In this document: positions 9,190-18,529 of the stretch, in pieces
Layout: each line of letters opens with the position of its first letter
Numbering within the stretch: the stretch's first letter is position 1
Source: Alistipes sp.
GTDB lineage: Bacteria; Bacteroidota; Bacteroidia; Bacteroidales; Rikenellaceae
DNA length: 64,000 bases
Direction of reading: 5' to 3'
Assembly (NCBI RefSeq): GCF_020026455.1
Contig: NZ_JAHHQJ010000004.1
Location: 152,786 to 216,785 of the forward strand
Program-made: the position numbers and the translations under genes
Notes under the pieces: model-generated
Databases searched by the model: none
The model's input: only the letters and a program-made list of their open reading frames with translations
Told to the model about the DNA's origin: nothing

Positions 9190-10137
9190 ATGAAACACTC
9201 CCGATTTATCGCAGCGACCGCTCTCACGGCTCTCCTGCTGGCCGGATGTACGGGCCGCTGCACGGCCGGAAACGCCGCAGACAGGGCCGCCGGCGACGGC
9301 ACGTCCGAAACCGCAGTTTCCGCGCCGGATCCAGCAGGGGAGAGGCCGTCAGGGGAAGGGAGGCCGTCAGGGGAGAGGCTTCCGCACGCCGCATCCCGTA
9401 CCTGGAGCGGCCGCGACGGTAGCAGCAAACGGTGGGGCCCCTTTGAGGAAAACGACACGACGTTCCTCTTCGTCCACGAGTACCTTATCGGCAGCGACAC
9501 GAACCGCTATAAGGTCTTTATCCGAAAAGGTCCGCAGCCGAACGATATTCCCAATTTTGCAAGCCTTTCGCCGCAGAACGAATCGGCATGGAAGGATTTC
9601 ACCGACCAGCTGCACACGCTCAGGAAACGCCACCCAGGGTCGCTTACACACCATGCGGCGTTGACCGGACTTTCACACAGCTGGACGCCGGTCCGCTCTT
9701 TGCGGGGGAGCTACTACGTAAACGGTTTCAATCCCTATCCGGTATGGATTTCGGATTCGCTTTTCGTCCGCCAGACGATCGACGGCCAACGGCCCTCACG
9801 CATCAGTACGGCGGAACGCATCGCCCCGACGCATTACCGCCTCCGGACAACAGCCGGAGATGGGGGCGGCGAACTGGTGGACATATACCTTGTGGACACC
9901 GCATGCAGGATGGCTGTGTTCGCCTTCAGCAACGACCGGAAAACAGAACTGTTACAGTCGCTTTATGTTCCCTTTGAAACGGGGCTTGAGATGGATAAGA
10001 TCGACTTTCACTCGCTGGAACTGCCCGACGAGAGCGAGGTGGAGTGGGACGAAACGGATTTCGGAGCGCTGATTTCCGGAGCCGCACCACTCCGGGAAGC
10101 GGATTCGAAAACAGACAAAACGAATAATAACGAATGA
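9190..10137 (+). CDS. Hypothetical lipoprotein
   Basis: 315 residues with a lipoprotein signal peptide and lipobox LLAGC (acylated Cys20). It is followed by a low-complexity Gly/Ser/Pro linker (about 22-75) that includes a repeated RPSGE segment, then a folded region without a family I recognise. Its stop overlaps the mnmG start as ATGA, so it is translationally coupled to mnmG. The function is unknown and it is probably in the periplasm or outer membrane. The Ser/Pro linker is encoded by a near-exact direct repeat near 9345-9375. Confidence 0.8.
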   Translation: MKHSRFIAATALTALLLAGCTGRCTAGNAADRAAGDGTSETAVSAPDPAGERPSGEGRPSGERLPHAASRTWSGRDGSSKRWGPFEENDTTFLFVHEYLIGSDTNRYKVFIRKGPQPNDIPNFASLSPQNESAWKDFTDQLHTLRKRHPGSLTHHAALTGLSHSWTPVRSLRGSYYVNGFNPYPVWISDSLFVRQTIDGQRPSRISTAERIAPTHYRLRTTAGDGGGELVDIYLVDTACRMAVFAFSNDRKTELLQSLYVPFETGLEMDKIDFHSLELPDESEVEWDETDFGALISGAAPLREADSKTDKTNNNE

Positions 10138-12068
10138 CACTCGATTACGACATTATCGTCATCGGCGGAGGACACGCCGGATGCGAAGCCGCTTCAGCCG
10201 CCGCACGACTCGGTTCGCGCACGCTGCTGCTCACGATGGACATGGCCAAACTGGCTGCCATGTCGTGCAATCCAGCAGTAGGAGGAGTAGCCAAAGGTCA
10301 GATTGTCAGAGAGATAGATGCATTAGGCGGCCAAATGGGGCGTATCACCGACCTCACAACCATCCAGTTCCGGATGCTCAACCGGTCGAAGGGTGCTGCG
10401 ATGTGGAGTCCCCGGGCGCAGTGTGACAAGACGCGCTTTTCGGAGGAGTGGCGCCACACGCTCGAAAACACCCGAAACCTCTATATCTGGCAGGACGCTG
10501 TGAGCGAACTACTGTTCGACAACACCCCAAACAAGGACCACAACTCCTCCGCAGCATCGGACAATTGCCGTGCAGACTCATGCACACACCGCATCACAGG
10601 AGTGCGCACCCGCATGGGCGTCACATTTTCCTGCCGGAAAGTCATACTCACCTCCGGCACATTCCTCGGAGGAATGATGCACTGCGGCACCTCACACGCC
10701 GAAGGCGGCAGGGCAGGGGATGCCGCATCGCACGGCATTACGGAGAGTCTCCGGACCATCGGATTTGAAATCGGACGCATGAAGACTGGAACTCCGGCGC
10801 GCCTCGATGGCCGGACCATCAACTTCGAAATCCTCGAACCGCAATACGGCGACGAAAACCCCGCCAAATTTTCATTTTCACCCGAAACGCAACCGGTCAA
10901 AGAGCAGCTTCCCTGCTTTCTGGTCTACACCTCGAAGGAGGTTCACGAGATTCTTCGCAGCGGATTCGACCGCTCGCCGCTGTTCAACGGCACGATCTGC
11001 GGCATCGGTCCGCGCTACTGTCCCTCGATCGAGGACAAACTGCGCACCTTTGCCGACAAGGACCAGCACCAACTGTTCCTGGAACCCGAAGGCAGTTCGA
11101 CCAATGAATACTACCTGAACGGTTTTTCGTCGTCTCTGCCCTGGGAAGTTCAATGGGAAGCCCTGCACAAAATCCACGGATTCGAGGATCTGCACATTTT
11201 CCGTCCCGGATATGCCATCGAATACGACTATTTTCCACCTACCCAACTGCACCATTCGCTCGAAACGAAACTCGTTTCAGGGCTTTATTTCGCCGGACAG
11301 ATCAACGGAACGACCGGCTACGAGGAAGCTGCAGCGCAGGGTCTGATGGCGGGTATCAACGCCCATCGGGCAATGAGAGGGGAGAAGCCTATTGTACTGA
11401 AACGCGACGAAGCCTATATCGGCGTACTGATCGATGACCTGGTGACCAAAGGCGTCGACGAACCCTACCGCATGTTCACCTCCCGGGCCGAATATCGCAT
11501 TCTGCTCCGACAGGACAATGCCGACATCCGTTTGACTCCGTTGGGATACAAAACAGGGTTGATTTCACAAAAACAATACGATCATTTCATCAAAAAAAAT
11601 ACGCTTGTAGAATCGCTTATTTCATTCGCCCGCGAGCAGAGTATCAAACCAGCCGAAATTAACGACTATTTAAAATCAATCAATTCGGAGCCTTTAGCAC
11701 AGGGAAGAAAGCTATATGACATCCTGATGCGCAATAATGTCACGTTTGATTCGTTGCAAAAAGTCTTACCCAAGCTGCAGAAATTCATCAGCGAAAACGA
11801 AATAACTCCGGAAGCACTAGAAGAAGCCGAAATACAAATCAAGTACAAAGGCTACATCGAACGTGAAAAATTCATCGCAGACAAGTTACGACGCCTTGAA
11901 AATATACGAATACCGGACAATTTCGACTTCCATTCGATGCAGGCATTGACGATTGAAGCTCGCCAGAAGCTTTCCCGCATTCGGCCTGAAACCATCGGCC
12001 AGGCATCGCGAATCCCCGGAGTTTCACCTGCCGATGTCAATGTTCTGCTCGTAAAATTCGGGCGATAG
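10134..12068 (+). CDS. mnmG: tRNA uridine 5-carboxymethylaminomethyl modification enzyme MnmG (GidA)
   Basis: 644 residues. The N-terminal FAD dinucleotide fold is seen as IVIGGGHAGCEAA (about 8-20), with the family blocks CNPAVGGVAKGQIVREIDALGG and AGQINGTTGYEEAAAQGLMAG, and the C-terminal MnmE-binding helical domain ending in SRIPGVSPADVNVLLVKFGR. With MnmE it modifies U34 of several tRNAs. An insertion rich in Asn/Ser/Cys lies around residues 122-150. The final third is noticeably more AT-rich than the rest. It is the last gene of the pheS operon; a parS-like palindrome and a terminator follow. Confidence 0.98.
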   Translation: MTLDYDIIVIGGGHAGCEAASAAARLGSRTLLLTMDMAKLAAMSCNPAVGGVAKGQIVREIDALGGQMGRITDLTTIQFRMLNRSKGAAMWSPRAQCDKTRFSEEWRHTLENTRNLYIWQDAVSELLFDNTPNKDHNSSAASDNCRADSCTHRITGVRTRMGVTFSCRKVILTSGTFLGGMMHCGTSHAEGGRAGDAASHGITESLRTIGFEIGRMKTGTPARLDGRTINFEILEPQYGDENPAKFSFSPETQPVKEQLPCFLVYTSKEVHEILRSGFDRSPLFNGTICGIGPRYCPSIEDKLRTFADKDQHQLFLEPEGSSTNEYYLNGFSSSLPWEVQWEALHKIHGFEDLHIFRPGYAIEYDYFPPTQLHHSLETKLVSGLYFAGQINGTTGYEEAAAQGLMAGINAHRAMRGEKPIVLKRDEAYIGVLIDDLVTKGVDEPYRMFTSRAEYRILLRQDNADIRLTPLGYKTGLISQKQYDHFIKKNTLVESLISFAREQSIKPAEINDYLKSINSEPLAQGRKLYDILMRNNVTFDSLQKVLPKLQKFISENEITPEALEEAEIQIKYKGYIEREKFIADKLRRLENIRIPDNFDFHSMQALTIEARQKLSRIRPETIGQASRIPGVSPADVNVLLVKFGR

Positions 12069-12075
12069 AAGATAA

Positions 12076-12091
12076 AGTTCCACGTGGAACA
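12076..12091. promoter_or_regulatory. parS-type centromere site (ParB binding)
   Basis: The sequence AGTTCCACGTGGAACA contains the perfect 14-bp palindrome GTTCCACGTGGAAC, which fits the known bacterial parS consensus (tGTTNCACGTGNAACa). It is intergenic, 8 bases after the mnmG stop and ahead of the terminator. ParB loading at such sites near oriC drives chromosome segregation. Identity is from motif match and location; parB is not in the window. Confidence 0.8.
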
Positions 12092-12139
12092 AAAGAAGGA
12101 GAGACGAATAAAAATAGCTACTTCAAGATAAGTAACATC

Positions 12140-12169
12140 AAAAAGCCACCTCGATCGAGGTGGCTTTTT
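12140..12169. terminator. Bidirectional terminator between mnmG and ilvE
   Basis: A perfect 30-base palindrome with arm AAAAAGCCACCTCGA, flanked by A and T runs on both sides. It serves rightward mnmG and leftward ilvE, which converge here. Confidence 0.9.
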
Positions 12170-12190
12170 GATATTAAAAACGTATTCTAA

Positions 12191-13204
12191 TTACAAAACG
12201 ACGGTACACCAATCGTACTTATCCTCTGCTCGGCCATACTGAATATCCTGTAAACGCGTGTAAAGTTCCATACAATTCTTTCCGACCTCGTCGCCGTAAT
12301 TATACGTTTTTTCGGTCTGCATGTCGTAAATAAACCCGATAGGGGAGATAACAGCGGCCGTCCCGCAGGCTCCGCATTCATCGAAGGTCTCCAATTCCTC
12401 AACCGGAATATGACGTTCCTCAACAACCAAACCCATATCGCGTGCAATCTGACGAAGACTCATGTTGGTAATAGAGGGCAAGACCGAAGGCGATTTCGGT
12501 GTAATATACTTGCCTTCCTTAATACCGAAGAAGTTGGCAGCTCCGCACTCTTCAATGTATTTATGCTCGGCAGCATCGAGGTACATGATATTCGAATAGC
12601 CCAATTCATGACCCTTTTCGCCCGACAGCAGGCTGGCGGCATAGTTGCCTCCGACCTTCACATCGCCTGTTCCACGTGGAGCAGCACGGTCCTGCTCGCG
12701 GTCGATAGCAACCCGAATCGGTTTGATTCCCGATTTGAAATAAGCTCCAACGGGCGAACAATAGACAATCAGAAGGGCTTCACGAGCCGGCTTTACACCC
12801 AATCCGACCGATGTTCCAAACATCACGGGACGCAGATAGAGCGAAGCCCCAGTGCCGTAGGGAGGGATAAAACGTTCGTTACGCTTGACAACCTCGATGC
12901 AGGCATCGACGATCATTTCAATCGAAGGGACCGGCAAACACAACCGCTTTGCCGAGGACTGGAGACGCCGCGCATTGTCGGCGACACGGAAAAGTCTCAC
13001 TTTTCCGTCAACACCGCGGAAGGCTTTCAGACCCTCGAAAAGTTCAATGCCATAGTGCAGACACGAAGCCGACATGTGCATCTGGATATATTCGTCATCG
13101 GTAACCAGCATCTCGCTCCATTTCCCGTCGACAAAGGAGTAGCGAACATTGTAATCGGTTTTGCGATAGTCGAAGCCCAAAGCGCTCCAATCAGTATTTT
13201 CCAT
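12191..13204 (-). CDS. ilvE: Branched-chain amino acid aminotransferase
   Basis: 337 residues of a fold-type IV PLP aminotransferase. The PLP Lys lies in GTGDVKVGGNYAAS, and the family blocks LFEGLKAFRG and EECGAANFFGIKEG are present. It interconverts Val, Leu and Ile with their 2-oxo acids in the cytoplasm. It lies 48 bases downstream of metG on the same strand, so the two may be co-transcribed. A near-perfect parS copy (12668-12683) is embedded in the coding sequence. Confidence 0.96.
   Translation of the reverse strand: MENTDWSALGFDYRKTDYNVRYSFVDGKWSEMLVTDDEYIQMHMSASCLHYGIELFEGLKAFRGVDGKVRLFRVADNARRLQSSAKRLCLPVPSIEMIVDACIEVVKRNERFIPPYGTGASLYLRPVMFGTSVGLGVKPAREALLIVYCSPVGAYFKSGIKPIRVAIDREQDRAAPRGTGDVKVGGNYAASLLSGEKGHELGYSNIMYLDAAEHKYIEECGAANFFGIKEGKYITPKSPSVLPSITNMSLRQIARDMGLVVEERHIPVEELETFDECGACGTAAVISPIGFIYDMQTEKTYNYGDEVGKNCMELYTRLQDIQYGRAEDKYDWCTVVL
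12668..12683. promoter_or_regulatory. Second parS-like site inside ilvE (one mismatch)
   Basis: TGTTCCACGTGGAGCA matches the parS palindrome except for one base in the right arm (AGCA instead of AACA). It is 577 bases from the perfect site. Being within a coding sequence, the codon context may constrain it; it may be a weaker ParB site. Confidence 0.55.
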
Positions 13205-13252
13205 ATCCCATATGTTTTAAAATGTTTACTAAAAATTCATTCTATCAACCAA

Positions 13253-15295
13253 TCAACCCACAACAGCACCATTGTGAGTAGCCTCGCCGGGTTGCAGCAG
13301 ACGCAACTTTCCGGAAGCATCTTCCGCCATAAGAATCATGCCGCTCGAAAGGATTCCCTTCAGTTCGCGCGGGGCAAGATTCACCAAGACAAGGACCTGC
13401 TTTCCGACCAACTCCTCGGGAGTGAAATGCTCGGCAATCCCCGAAACAATTTCGCGTTTGTCGATTCCCGTATCGACCGTCAGTTTCAACAACTTCTTCG
13501 TTTTGGCAACTTTTTCGGCCGCCAGAATCGTCGAAACACGGATATCCATTTTCTGAAAATCGTCGAACTGAATCGTATCTTTCTGTGGATCAATATTTTG
13601 TGCAGACTCTGCAATTTCATTGGCAGCCTTGGTCGCCGCAAGTTTATCCAGCTGGCGCTGAATCACGTCGTCCTCGATCTTCTCGAACAACAGCGCAGGT
13701 TCCCCGATGGCATGCCCCGCCGGAATCAGATCCGTAGCACCGAGGCGTTCCCAGCCGAATTTAGCGACGACCAGCATCCGGAGAATTTTCTCCGCCGAGA
13801 AGGGCATGAACGGTTCGATGGCAATGGCCGTATTGGCCGTGATCTGCAAAGCGATGTTGAGAATCGTCTCGACACGTGCCGGATCGGTCTTGATCACCTT
13901 CCACGGTTCGGTGTCGGCCAGGTATTTGTTGCCGATGCGCGCGATGTTCATGGCATCCTTCAGCGCCTCGCGAAAACGGTAATTCTCGATGTTTCCTTCG
14001 AGCGAAGCTTTCACAGCGGCCACTTCACCGATGGTCTGCCGGTCGTATTCGTTCAGCTCCCCGCAAGATGGAACCTTACCGCCGTAATATTTCTGTGTCA
14101 GCACCAGAGCACGGTTGACGAAATTTCCCAGCACGGCCACCAGCTCGTTGTTGTTCCGGGCCTGGAAATCCTTCCAGGTAAAATCGTTGTCCTTGGTCTC
14201 CGGAGCATTGGCGCAGAGCACATAACGCAGGACATCCTCCTTACCGGGGAAATCCTCCAGATATTCGTGGAGCCACACGGCCCAATTACGCGAAGTAGAA
14301 ATCTTGTCGCCCTCAAGGTTCAAAAATTCGTTGGCCGGCACATTCTCAGGCAGAATATAACCGCCGTGGGCCTTGAGCATCGACGGAAAGACGATGCAGT
14401 GGAACACGATATTGTCTTTGCCGATGAAGTGAACCATCTTGGTGTCCTCCGACTTCCAATAACGTTCCCAATCGGGTGTAAGATCCTTTGTAGCAGATAT
14501 ATAGCCGATAGGAGCATCGAACCATACATAGAGCACCTTGCCCTCGGCACCCTCCACGGGAACCGGGATGCCCCAGTCCAGATCGCGGCTCACGGCACGC
14601 GGCTGGAGACCTCCATCGAGCCAGCTCTTGCACTGCCCGTAGACATTTGTTTTCCACTCCTTGTGTCCCTCGAGAATCCATTTGCTCAGGAATTCTTCGT
14701 ACCGATCCAACGGAAGATACCAATGCTTCGTTTCCCGCTTCACGGGCACGGAACCCGATACGGCGCTGTGCGGATCGATAAGTTCGTCGGGCGAAAGGGT
14801 AGAGCCGCACTTCTCGCACTGGTCGCCGTAGGCACGGTCATTGCCGCATTTCGGACAGGTTCCCACGATGTAACGGTCGGCCAGAAAGGTCTGCGCCTCC
14901 TCGTCGTAATACTGCAAAGAGGTCTTCTCGATGAATTTGCCTTCGTCGTAAAGCTTTCTGAAAAAGGCTGATGCGGTTTCGGCATGGGTCTTGGACGAGG
15001 TTCGCGAATAGATGTCGAACGACATGCCCAGTCCCTCGAACGATTTTTTGATCAGCTCGTGGTAACGGTCCACGATCTGCTGGGGTGTCACCCCCTCCTT
15101 GCGAGCCTTGATCGTGATGGGTACGCCGTGTTCGTCCGACCCGCAGACCGAAATCACGTCGCGTCCGCGAAGCCGCAGGTAACGCGTATAAATGTCCGAA
15201 GGTATGTAAACTCCAGCCAGATGGCCGATATGTACCGGACCGTTCGCATAGGGAAGCGCCGAAGTCACGAGGTAGCGTTTGAACTCTTTTGCCAT
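13253..15295 (-). CDS. metG: Methionine--tRNA ligase with C-terminal tRNA-binding domain
   Basis: 680 residues. Class I signature HIGH appears as YANGPVHIGHLAG near the N-terminus. The zinc knuckle has the paired Cys motifs CPKCG and CEKCG (about 145-160). The KMSKS-equivalent is KISTS in EGDKISTSRNW. A C-terminal EMAP/Arc1p-like tRNA-binding domain (about 570-680, starting near QFDDFQKMDIRVSTI) is fused, as in many bacteria. It charges initiator and elongator tRNA-Met in the cytoplasm. Confidence 0.98.
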   Translation of the reverse strand: MAKEFKRYLVTSALPYANGPVHIGHLAGVYIPSDIYTRYLRLRGRDVISVCGSDEHGVPITIKARKEGVTPQQIVDRYHELIKKSFEGLGMSFDIYSRTSSKTHAETASAFFRKLYDEGKFIEKTSLQYYDEEAQTFLADRYIVGTCPKCGNDRAYGDQCEKCGSTLSPDELIDPHSAVSGSVPVKRETKHWYLPLDRYEEFLSKWILEGHKEWKTNVYGQCKSWLDGGLQPRAVSRDLDWGIPVPVEGAEGKVLYVWFDAPIGYISATKDLTPDWERYWKSEDTKMVHFIGKDNIVFHCIVFPSMLKAHGGYILPENVPANEFLNLEGDKISTSRNWAVWLHEYLEDFPGKEDVLRYVLCANAPETKDNDFTWKDFQARNNNELVAVLGNFVNRALVLTQKYYGGKVPSCGELNEYDRQTIGEVAAVKASLEGNIENYRFREALKDAMNIARIGNKYLADTEPWKVIKTDPARVETILNIALQITANTAIAIEPFMPFSAEKILRMLVVAKFGWERLGATDLIPAGHAIGEPALLFEKIEDDVIQRQLDKLAATKAANEIAESAQNIDPQKDTIQFDDFQKMDIRVSTILAAEKVAKTKKLLKLTVDTGIDKREIVSGIAEHFTPEELVGKQVLVLVNLAPRELKGILSSGMILMAEDASGKLRLLQPGEATHNGAVVG

Positions 15296-15387
15296 AAATA
15301 TAAAATAGATACAGTATTACTAATTTCTGTCAAAATTACTAATTTTTAAGAGAATCGGGAACGAAAAGCATATATTTTCTGACAGGT

Positions 15388-15424
15388 TGGAAGAAAAGAA
15401 GGCACACCCGAGGGGTGTACCTTC
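15388..15424 (-). terminator. Terminator of the S46 peptidase gene
   Basis: On the minus strand, a hairpin with arms GAAGGTACACCC and GGGTGTGCCTTC (one mismatch) is followed by TTTTCTT. It lies 25 bases after the stop of the leftward S46 gene. Confidence 0.8.
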
Positions 15425-15449
15425 TCCATCAAGCCGGAAAATCCGGTCT

Positions 15450-17546
15450 TTATTCGAACTGCAACTCGTCGAGCAGCCATCCTGCTCCGGCGAATTTGTC
15501 GATGACAAACAGCACGTAACGCACATCCACGGCAATCGTCCGCTGCAACTCGGGTTCGAACGCCACGTCGCCCGACATGGCCTCCCAATTGCCGTCGAAT
15601 GCCAGACCTACCAACGCTCCCTTGTCATTGAGCACCGGGGAACCGGAGTTTCCACCCGTGATGTCGCAGTCGGCAAGGAACGCCACGGGAAGCTCTCCCT
15701 GTTTGTTGGTGTAACGCCCGAAATCCTTCGCCGCATACAACTCCTTGAGTTTGGCGGGAACGGTGAACTCCGTGGGATTCTGCGGATTCTCCTTCTCCAT
15801 CACACCCTTGAGCGTCGTATAGTAGTTGTAGTGAATGCCATCCGCCGGATCGTAGGGCAGCACGCGGCCATAGGTCAGACGGAGCGTGAAATTGGCGTCC
15901 GACGCCCAAGCCTTGTTCGGCTGCATGCGCATCAGCCCCGCAATGTAGAGGCGATGTCCGTCGGCAAACTTCCGCTTTCCGGCCTGCTGCGCCGACATCA
16001 GTTCGCGCATTTTCGCCGTATAGGATTTACTCAACAGCACGGCGGGATCGTTGGACAGATCCGTTCCGGCCGCAACCGCATCCAGTGCCTTCTGCTCATC
16101 GGCAAACACCGAATTGTCGTAGAGATTATCCACAAAGGCGTCCGTATCTCCACCAAACTGCGCGTCGATCACCTCGGCGAAGAGCGAAGGCAGCTCCTTG
16201 CAGTTCTCCTTGACGATCTGGAACATCCGCTTCGCCACACGCCGGTCGGTCGGCATGTTGTAGTCCTTGTAGAAGGCCTTCAGCGCCTCGCTCAGCTCCT
16301 CGCCCTTCATCGACACGGCCAGACGCGCCGGCACCAGAATCTCCACCGAACGACCGATCGCCTCGCTCAAATACTGGCTCGAAGCGAAACAGGGAGCCGT
16401 CTCCTCGACCGACTCGCGGATCAGGTTCAGGGCATTCGAATAGCCTTCCGTCGGCAGTGTGTTCTTCTCGGCCCAGGCAGTAAAGGCTGCCTCCTGCTCC
16501 TGCTTGCGACCCTTGACGTCGAGCCGGCGGATACCGCGCGACTCACCGATCGAGTTCTTCCAGTAGTTCGACGACTGGGCGTACTTCGAAGCATACTGAA
16601 TGCGGACCTTGGGACTGGCGGCCATATCCTCCTTCAGGATGGCCTGCCGTTCGCCGCGGATGAAGATGCGCTGCGGGTTCTCCACTTCGAGCAGACGGTC
16701 GATCTCGTAGGAGGTCATGTAACGCTGCGTCGAGCCCGGGAAACCCATGATCATCGCAAAATCGCCCTCGTCGTAACCGTCGAGCGAAATCTTCAGGAAT
16801 TTTTCAGCCTTGTAAGGGCGATTTTCAGGCGAATACTCCGCCGGCCGATTATCGGGTCCGGCATAAACGCGAAAGACCGAGAAATCGCCCGTATGACGCG
16901 GCCACATCCAATTGTCGGTGTCACCGCCGAACTTGCCGATAGACGTGGGAGGCGTACCGACCAGACGCACGTCCTTGAAGACCTCGATCACGAAAGCGAA
17001 ATACTGGTTGCCGCCGAAAAACGACTTGACCTCGATTTCCATACCGGGATTCTCTCCGCCAAGGCGTTCCGAAACGGCCTTCACCTGTCCGGCAACCAGC
17101 TTTTCGCGCTCCTCGCCCCCGGTGATGCCGGGCACGGCGCCCAGCACGTCCGGCGTCACGTCGACGATCCGGCGGATAAAGCGTACCTCAAGCCCCGGAG
17201 CCGGCAGCTCTTCGGCGTGCGACATGGCCCAGAAGCCGTCCTTGAGGTAGTCGTGCTCCACGGACGAAAGCGACTGGATCGACCCGTAACCGCAGTGGTG
17301 ATTGGTGAACAGCAGTCCGTCGGGCGAAACGATCTCGCCCGTACATCCGCCGCCGAAAATGACGATGGCATCCTTGAGCGAAGAGTTGTTCATGCTGTAA
17401 ATCTCCTCGGCCGAGAGTCGGCACCCGCGAGCCTTCATGTCCTTGCTGTTCATTTTCTGGAGATAGGGCAGCAGCCACATGCCCTCATCCGCCGCGGCCG
17501 AAAGCGTGACACACGCTGCGGCAAGCAGTAAAATAATTTTTTTCAT
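15450..17546 (-). CDS. S46 dipeptidyl-peptidase (DPP7-like)
   Basis: 698 residues from the Met that begins a clean signal peptide (MKKIILLLAAACVTLSAAA); an upstream in-frame Met adds three residues. Chymotrypsin-fold landmarks are the His in TNHHCGYG (about 84), the Asp region DNWMWPRHTGDF (about 211-222) and Ser about 634 in GNSGSP. The position 18 residues after the Ser is Gly, which in Porphyromonas enzymes marks DPP7 (hydrophobic P1) rather than DPP11 (Arg, acidic P1). It would release dipeptides from peptides in the periplasm. nadA is 41 bases upstream on the same strand. Confidence 0.93.
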   Translation of the reverse strand: MKKIILLLAAACVTLSAAADEGMWLLPYLQKMNSKDMKARGCRLSAEEIYSMNNSSLKDAIVIFGGGCTGEIVSPDGLLFTNHHCGYGSIQSLSSVEHDYLKDGFWAMSHAEELPAPGLEVRFIRRIVDVTPDVLGAVPGITGGEEREKLVAGQVKAVSERLGGENPGMEIEVKSFFGGNQYFAFVIEVFKDVRLVGTPPTSIGKFGGDTDNWMWPRHTGDFSVFRVYAGPDNRPAEYSPENRPYKAEKFLKISLDGYDEGDFAMIMGFPGSTQRYMTSYEIDRLLEVENPQRIFIRGERQAILKEDMAASPKVRIQYASKYAQSSNYWKNSIGESRGIRRLDVKGRKQEQEAAFTAWAEKNTLPTEGYSNALNLIRESVEETAPCFASSQYLSEAIGRSVEILVPARLAVSMKGEELSEALKAFYKDYNMPTDRRVAKRMFQIVKENCKELPSLFAEVIDAQFGGDTDAFVDNLYDNSVFADEQKALDAVAAGTDLSNDPAVLLSKSYTAKMRELMSAQQAGKRKFADGHRLYIAGLMRMQPNKAWASDANFTLRLTYGRVLPYDPADGIHYNYYTTLKGVMEKENPQNPTEFTVPAKLKELYAAKDFGRYTNKQGELPVAFLADCDITGGNSGSPVLNDKGALVGLAFDGNWEAMSGDVAFEPELQRTIAVDVRYVLFVIDKFAGAGWLLDELQFE

Positions 17547-17587
17547 AAAGTGCATTAAAAGATTAATCGTATGTAATTCGGTTCCAA

Positions 17588-18529
17588 TTATTTGATGTTG
17601 ATCATATTCCGAATGGAGCGCTCCGCCGCCCGGCGCACCTCATCGTCGATCACAATCTCTGGCGATTCGTTTTCGAGGCACGAACAGATGTTCTCCAGCG
17701 TCACCATCTTCATATACTTGCAATTGTTGCATCCGCACGTCTCGTCGTCGGGAGGTGCCGGAATAAATGTTTTTTCCGGATAGCGACGCTTCATCTCGGC
17801 GAGGATTCCCGCCTCGGTCACCACGATGAACTCCTGCGCATCGCTCCGACCGCAGTATTCGAGAATCCCCGCCGTGGAACCCACATAGTCGGCCACTTCG
17901 ACGATATAGGCCCGGCATTCGGGGTGGACGACGATCTTCGCCGCCGGATGCTCGCCCTTGAGCGTCAGGAGTTTCTCGAGCGAGAACTCCTCGTGGACAT
18001 GGCATGCCCCATCCCAGAGCACCATGTTACGGCGTCCGGTCAGTTTCTGGATATAGGAGCCGAGATTGCGGTCGGGAGCGAAAATCACGGGCTGATCGGC
18101 GGGAATCGACTCCACGACCTTCAGTGCGTTGGACGACGTGCAGCAGATGTCGGTCAGCGCCTTCACGCCGACCGTGGTATTCACATAGGAGACGACCGTA
18201 TGCCCGGGATGCGCGGCCTTGAAGGCCGCAAACTCTTCGGCGTCGCACGACTCGGCCAGCGAGCATCCCGCCTCGGGGCAGGGTATGAGCACCTTCTTTT
18301 CGGGGCAGAGGACCTTGGCGGTCTCGGCCATGAAGTGTACTCCGGCGAAGAGGATGATGTCGGCATCGACCGCCTGTGCCCGGACGGAGAGGGCGAGCGA
18401 GTCGCCCAGAAAATCGGCGACGGCCTGCACCTCGGGTGTCGTATAGTAGTGTGCCAGGATCACGGCGTTTTTCTCGCGCTTGAGATCCCCGATGCGGCGG
18501 CTGAGCTCGGAGGAGTTTTCCACGTTCAT
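17588..18529 (-). CDS. nadA: Quinolinate synthase
   Basis: 313 residues. NadA condenses iminoaspartate with dihydroxyacetone phosphate to quinolinate in NAD synthesis, using a 4Fe-4S cluster. Conserved elements include AHYYTTPEVQ near the N-terminus, and the cluster Cys residues expected in TAKVLCPEK, TDICCTSSNA and the C-terminal CGCNNCKYMK. nadB and nadC are not in this window. On the + strand this gene is clearly C-rich, unlike mrp just to the right. Its upstream region is the proposed replication origin, and a candidate promoter lies inside it. Confidence 0.97.
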   Translation of the reverse strand: MNVENSSELSRRIGDLKREKNAVILAHYYTTPEVQAVADFLGDSLALSVRAQAVDADIILFAGVHFMAETAKVLCPEKKVLIPCPEAGCSLAESCDAEEFAAFKAAHPGHTVVSYVNTTVGVKALTDICCTSSNALKVVESIPADQPVIFAPDRNLGSYIQKLTGRRNMVLWDGACHVHEEFSLEKLLTLKGEHPAAKIVVHPECRAYIVEVADYVGSTAGILEYCGRSDAQEFIVVTEAGILAEMKRRYPEKTFIPAPPDDETCGCNNCKYMKMVTLENICSCLENESPEIVIDDEVRRAAERSIRNMINIK

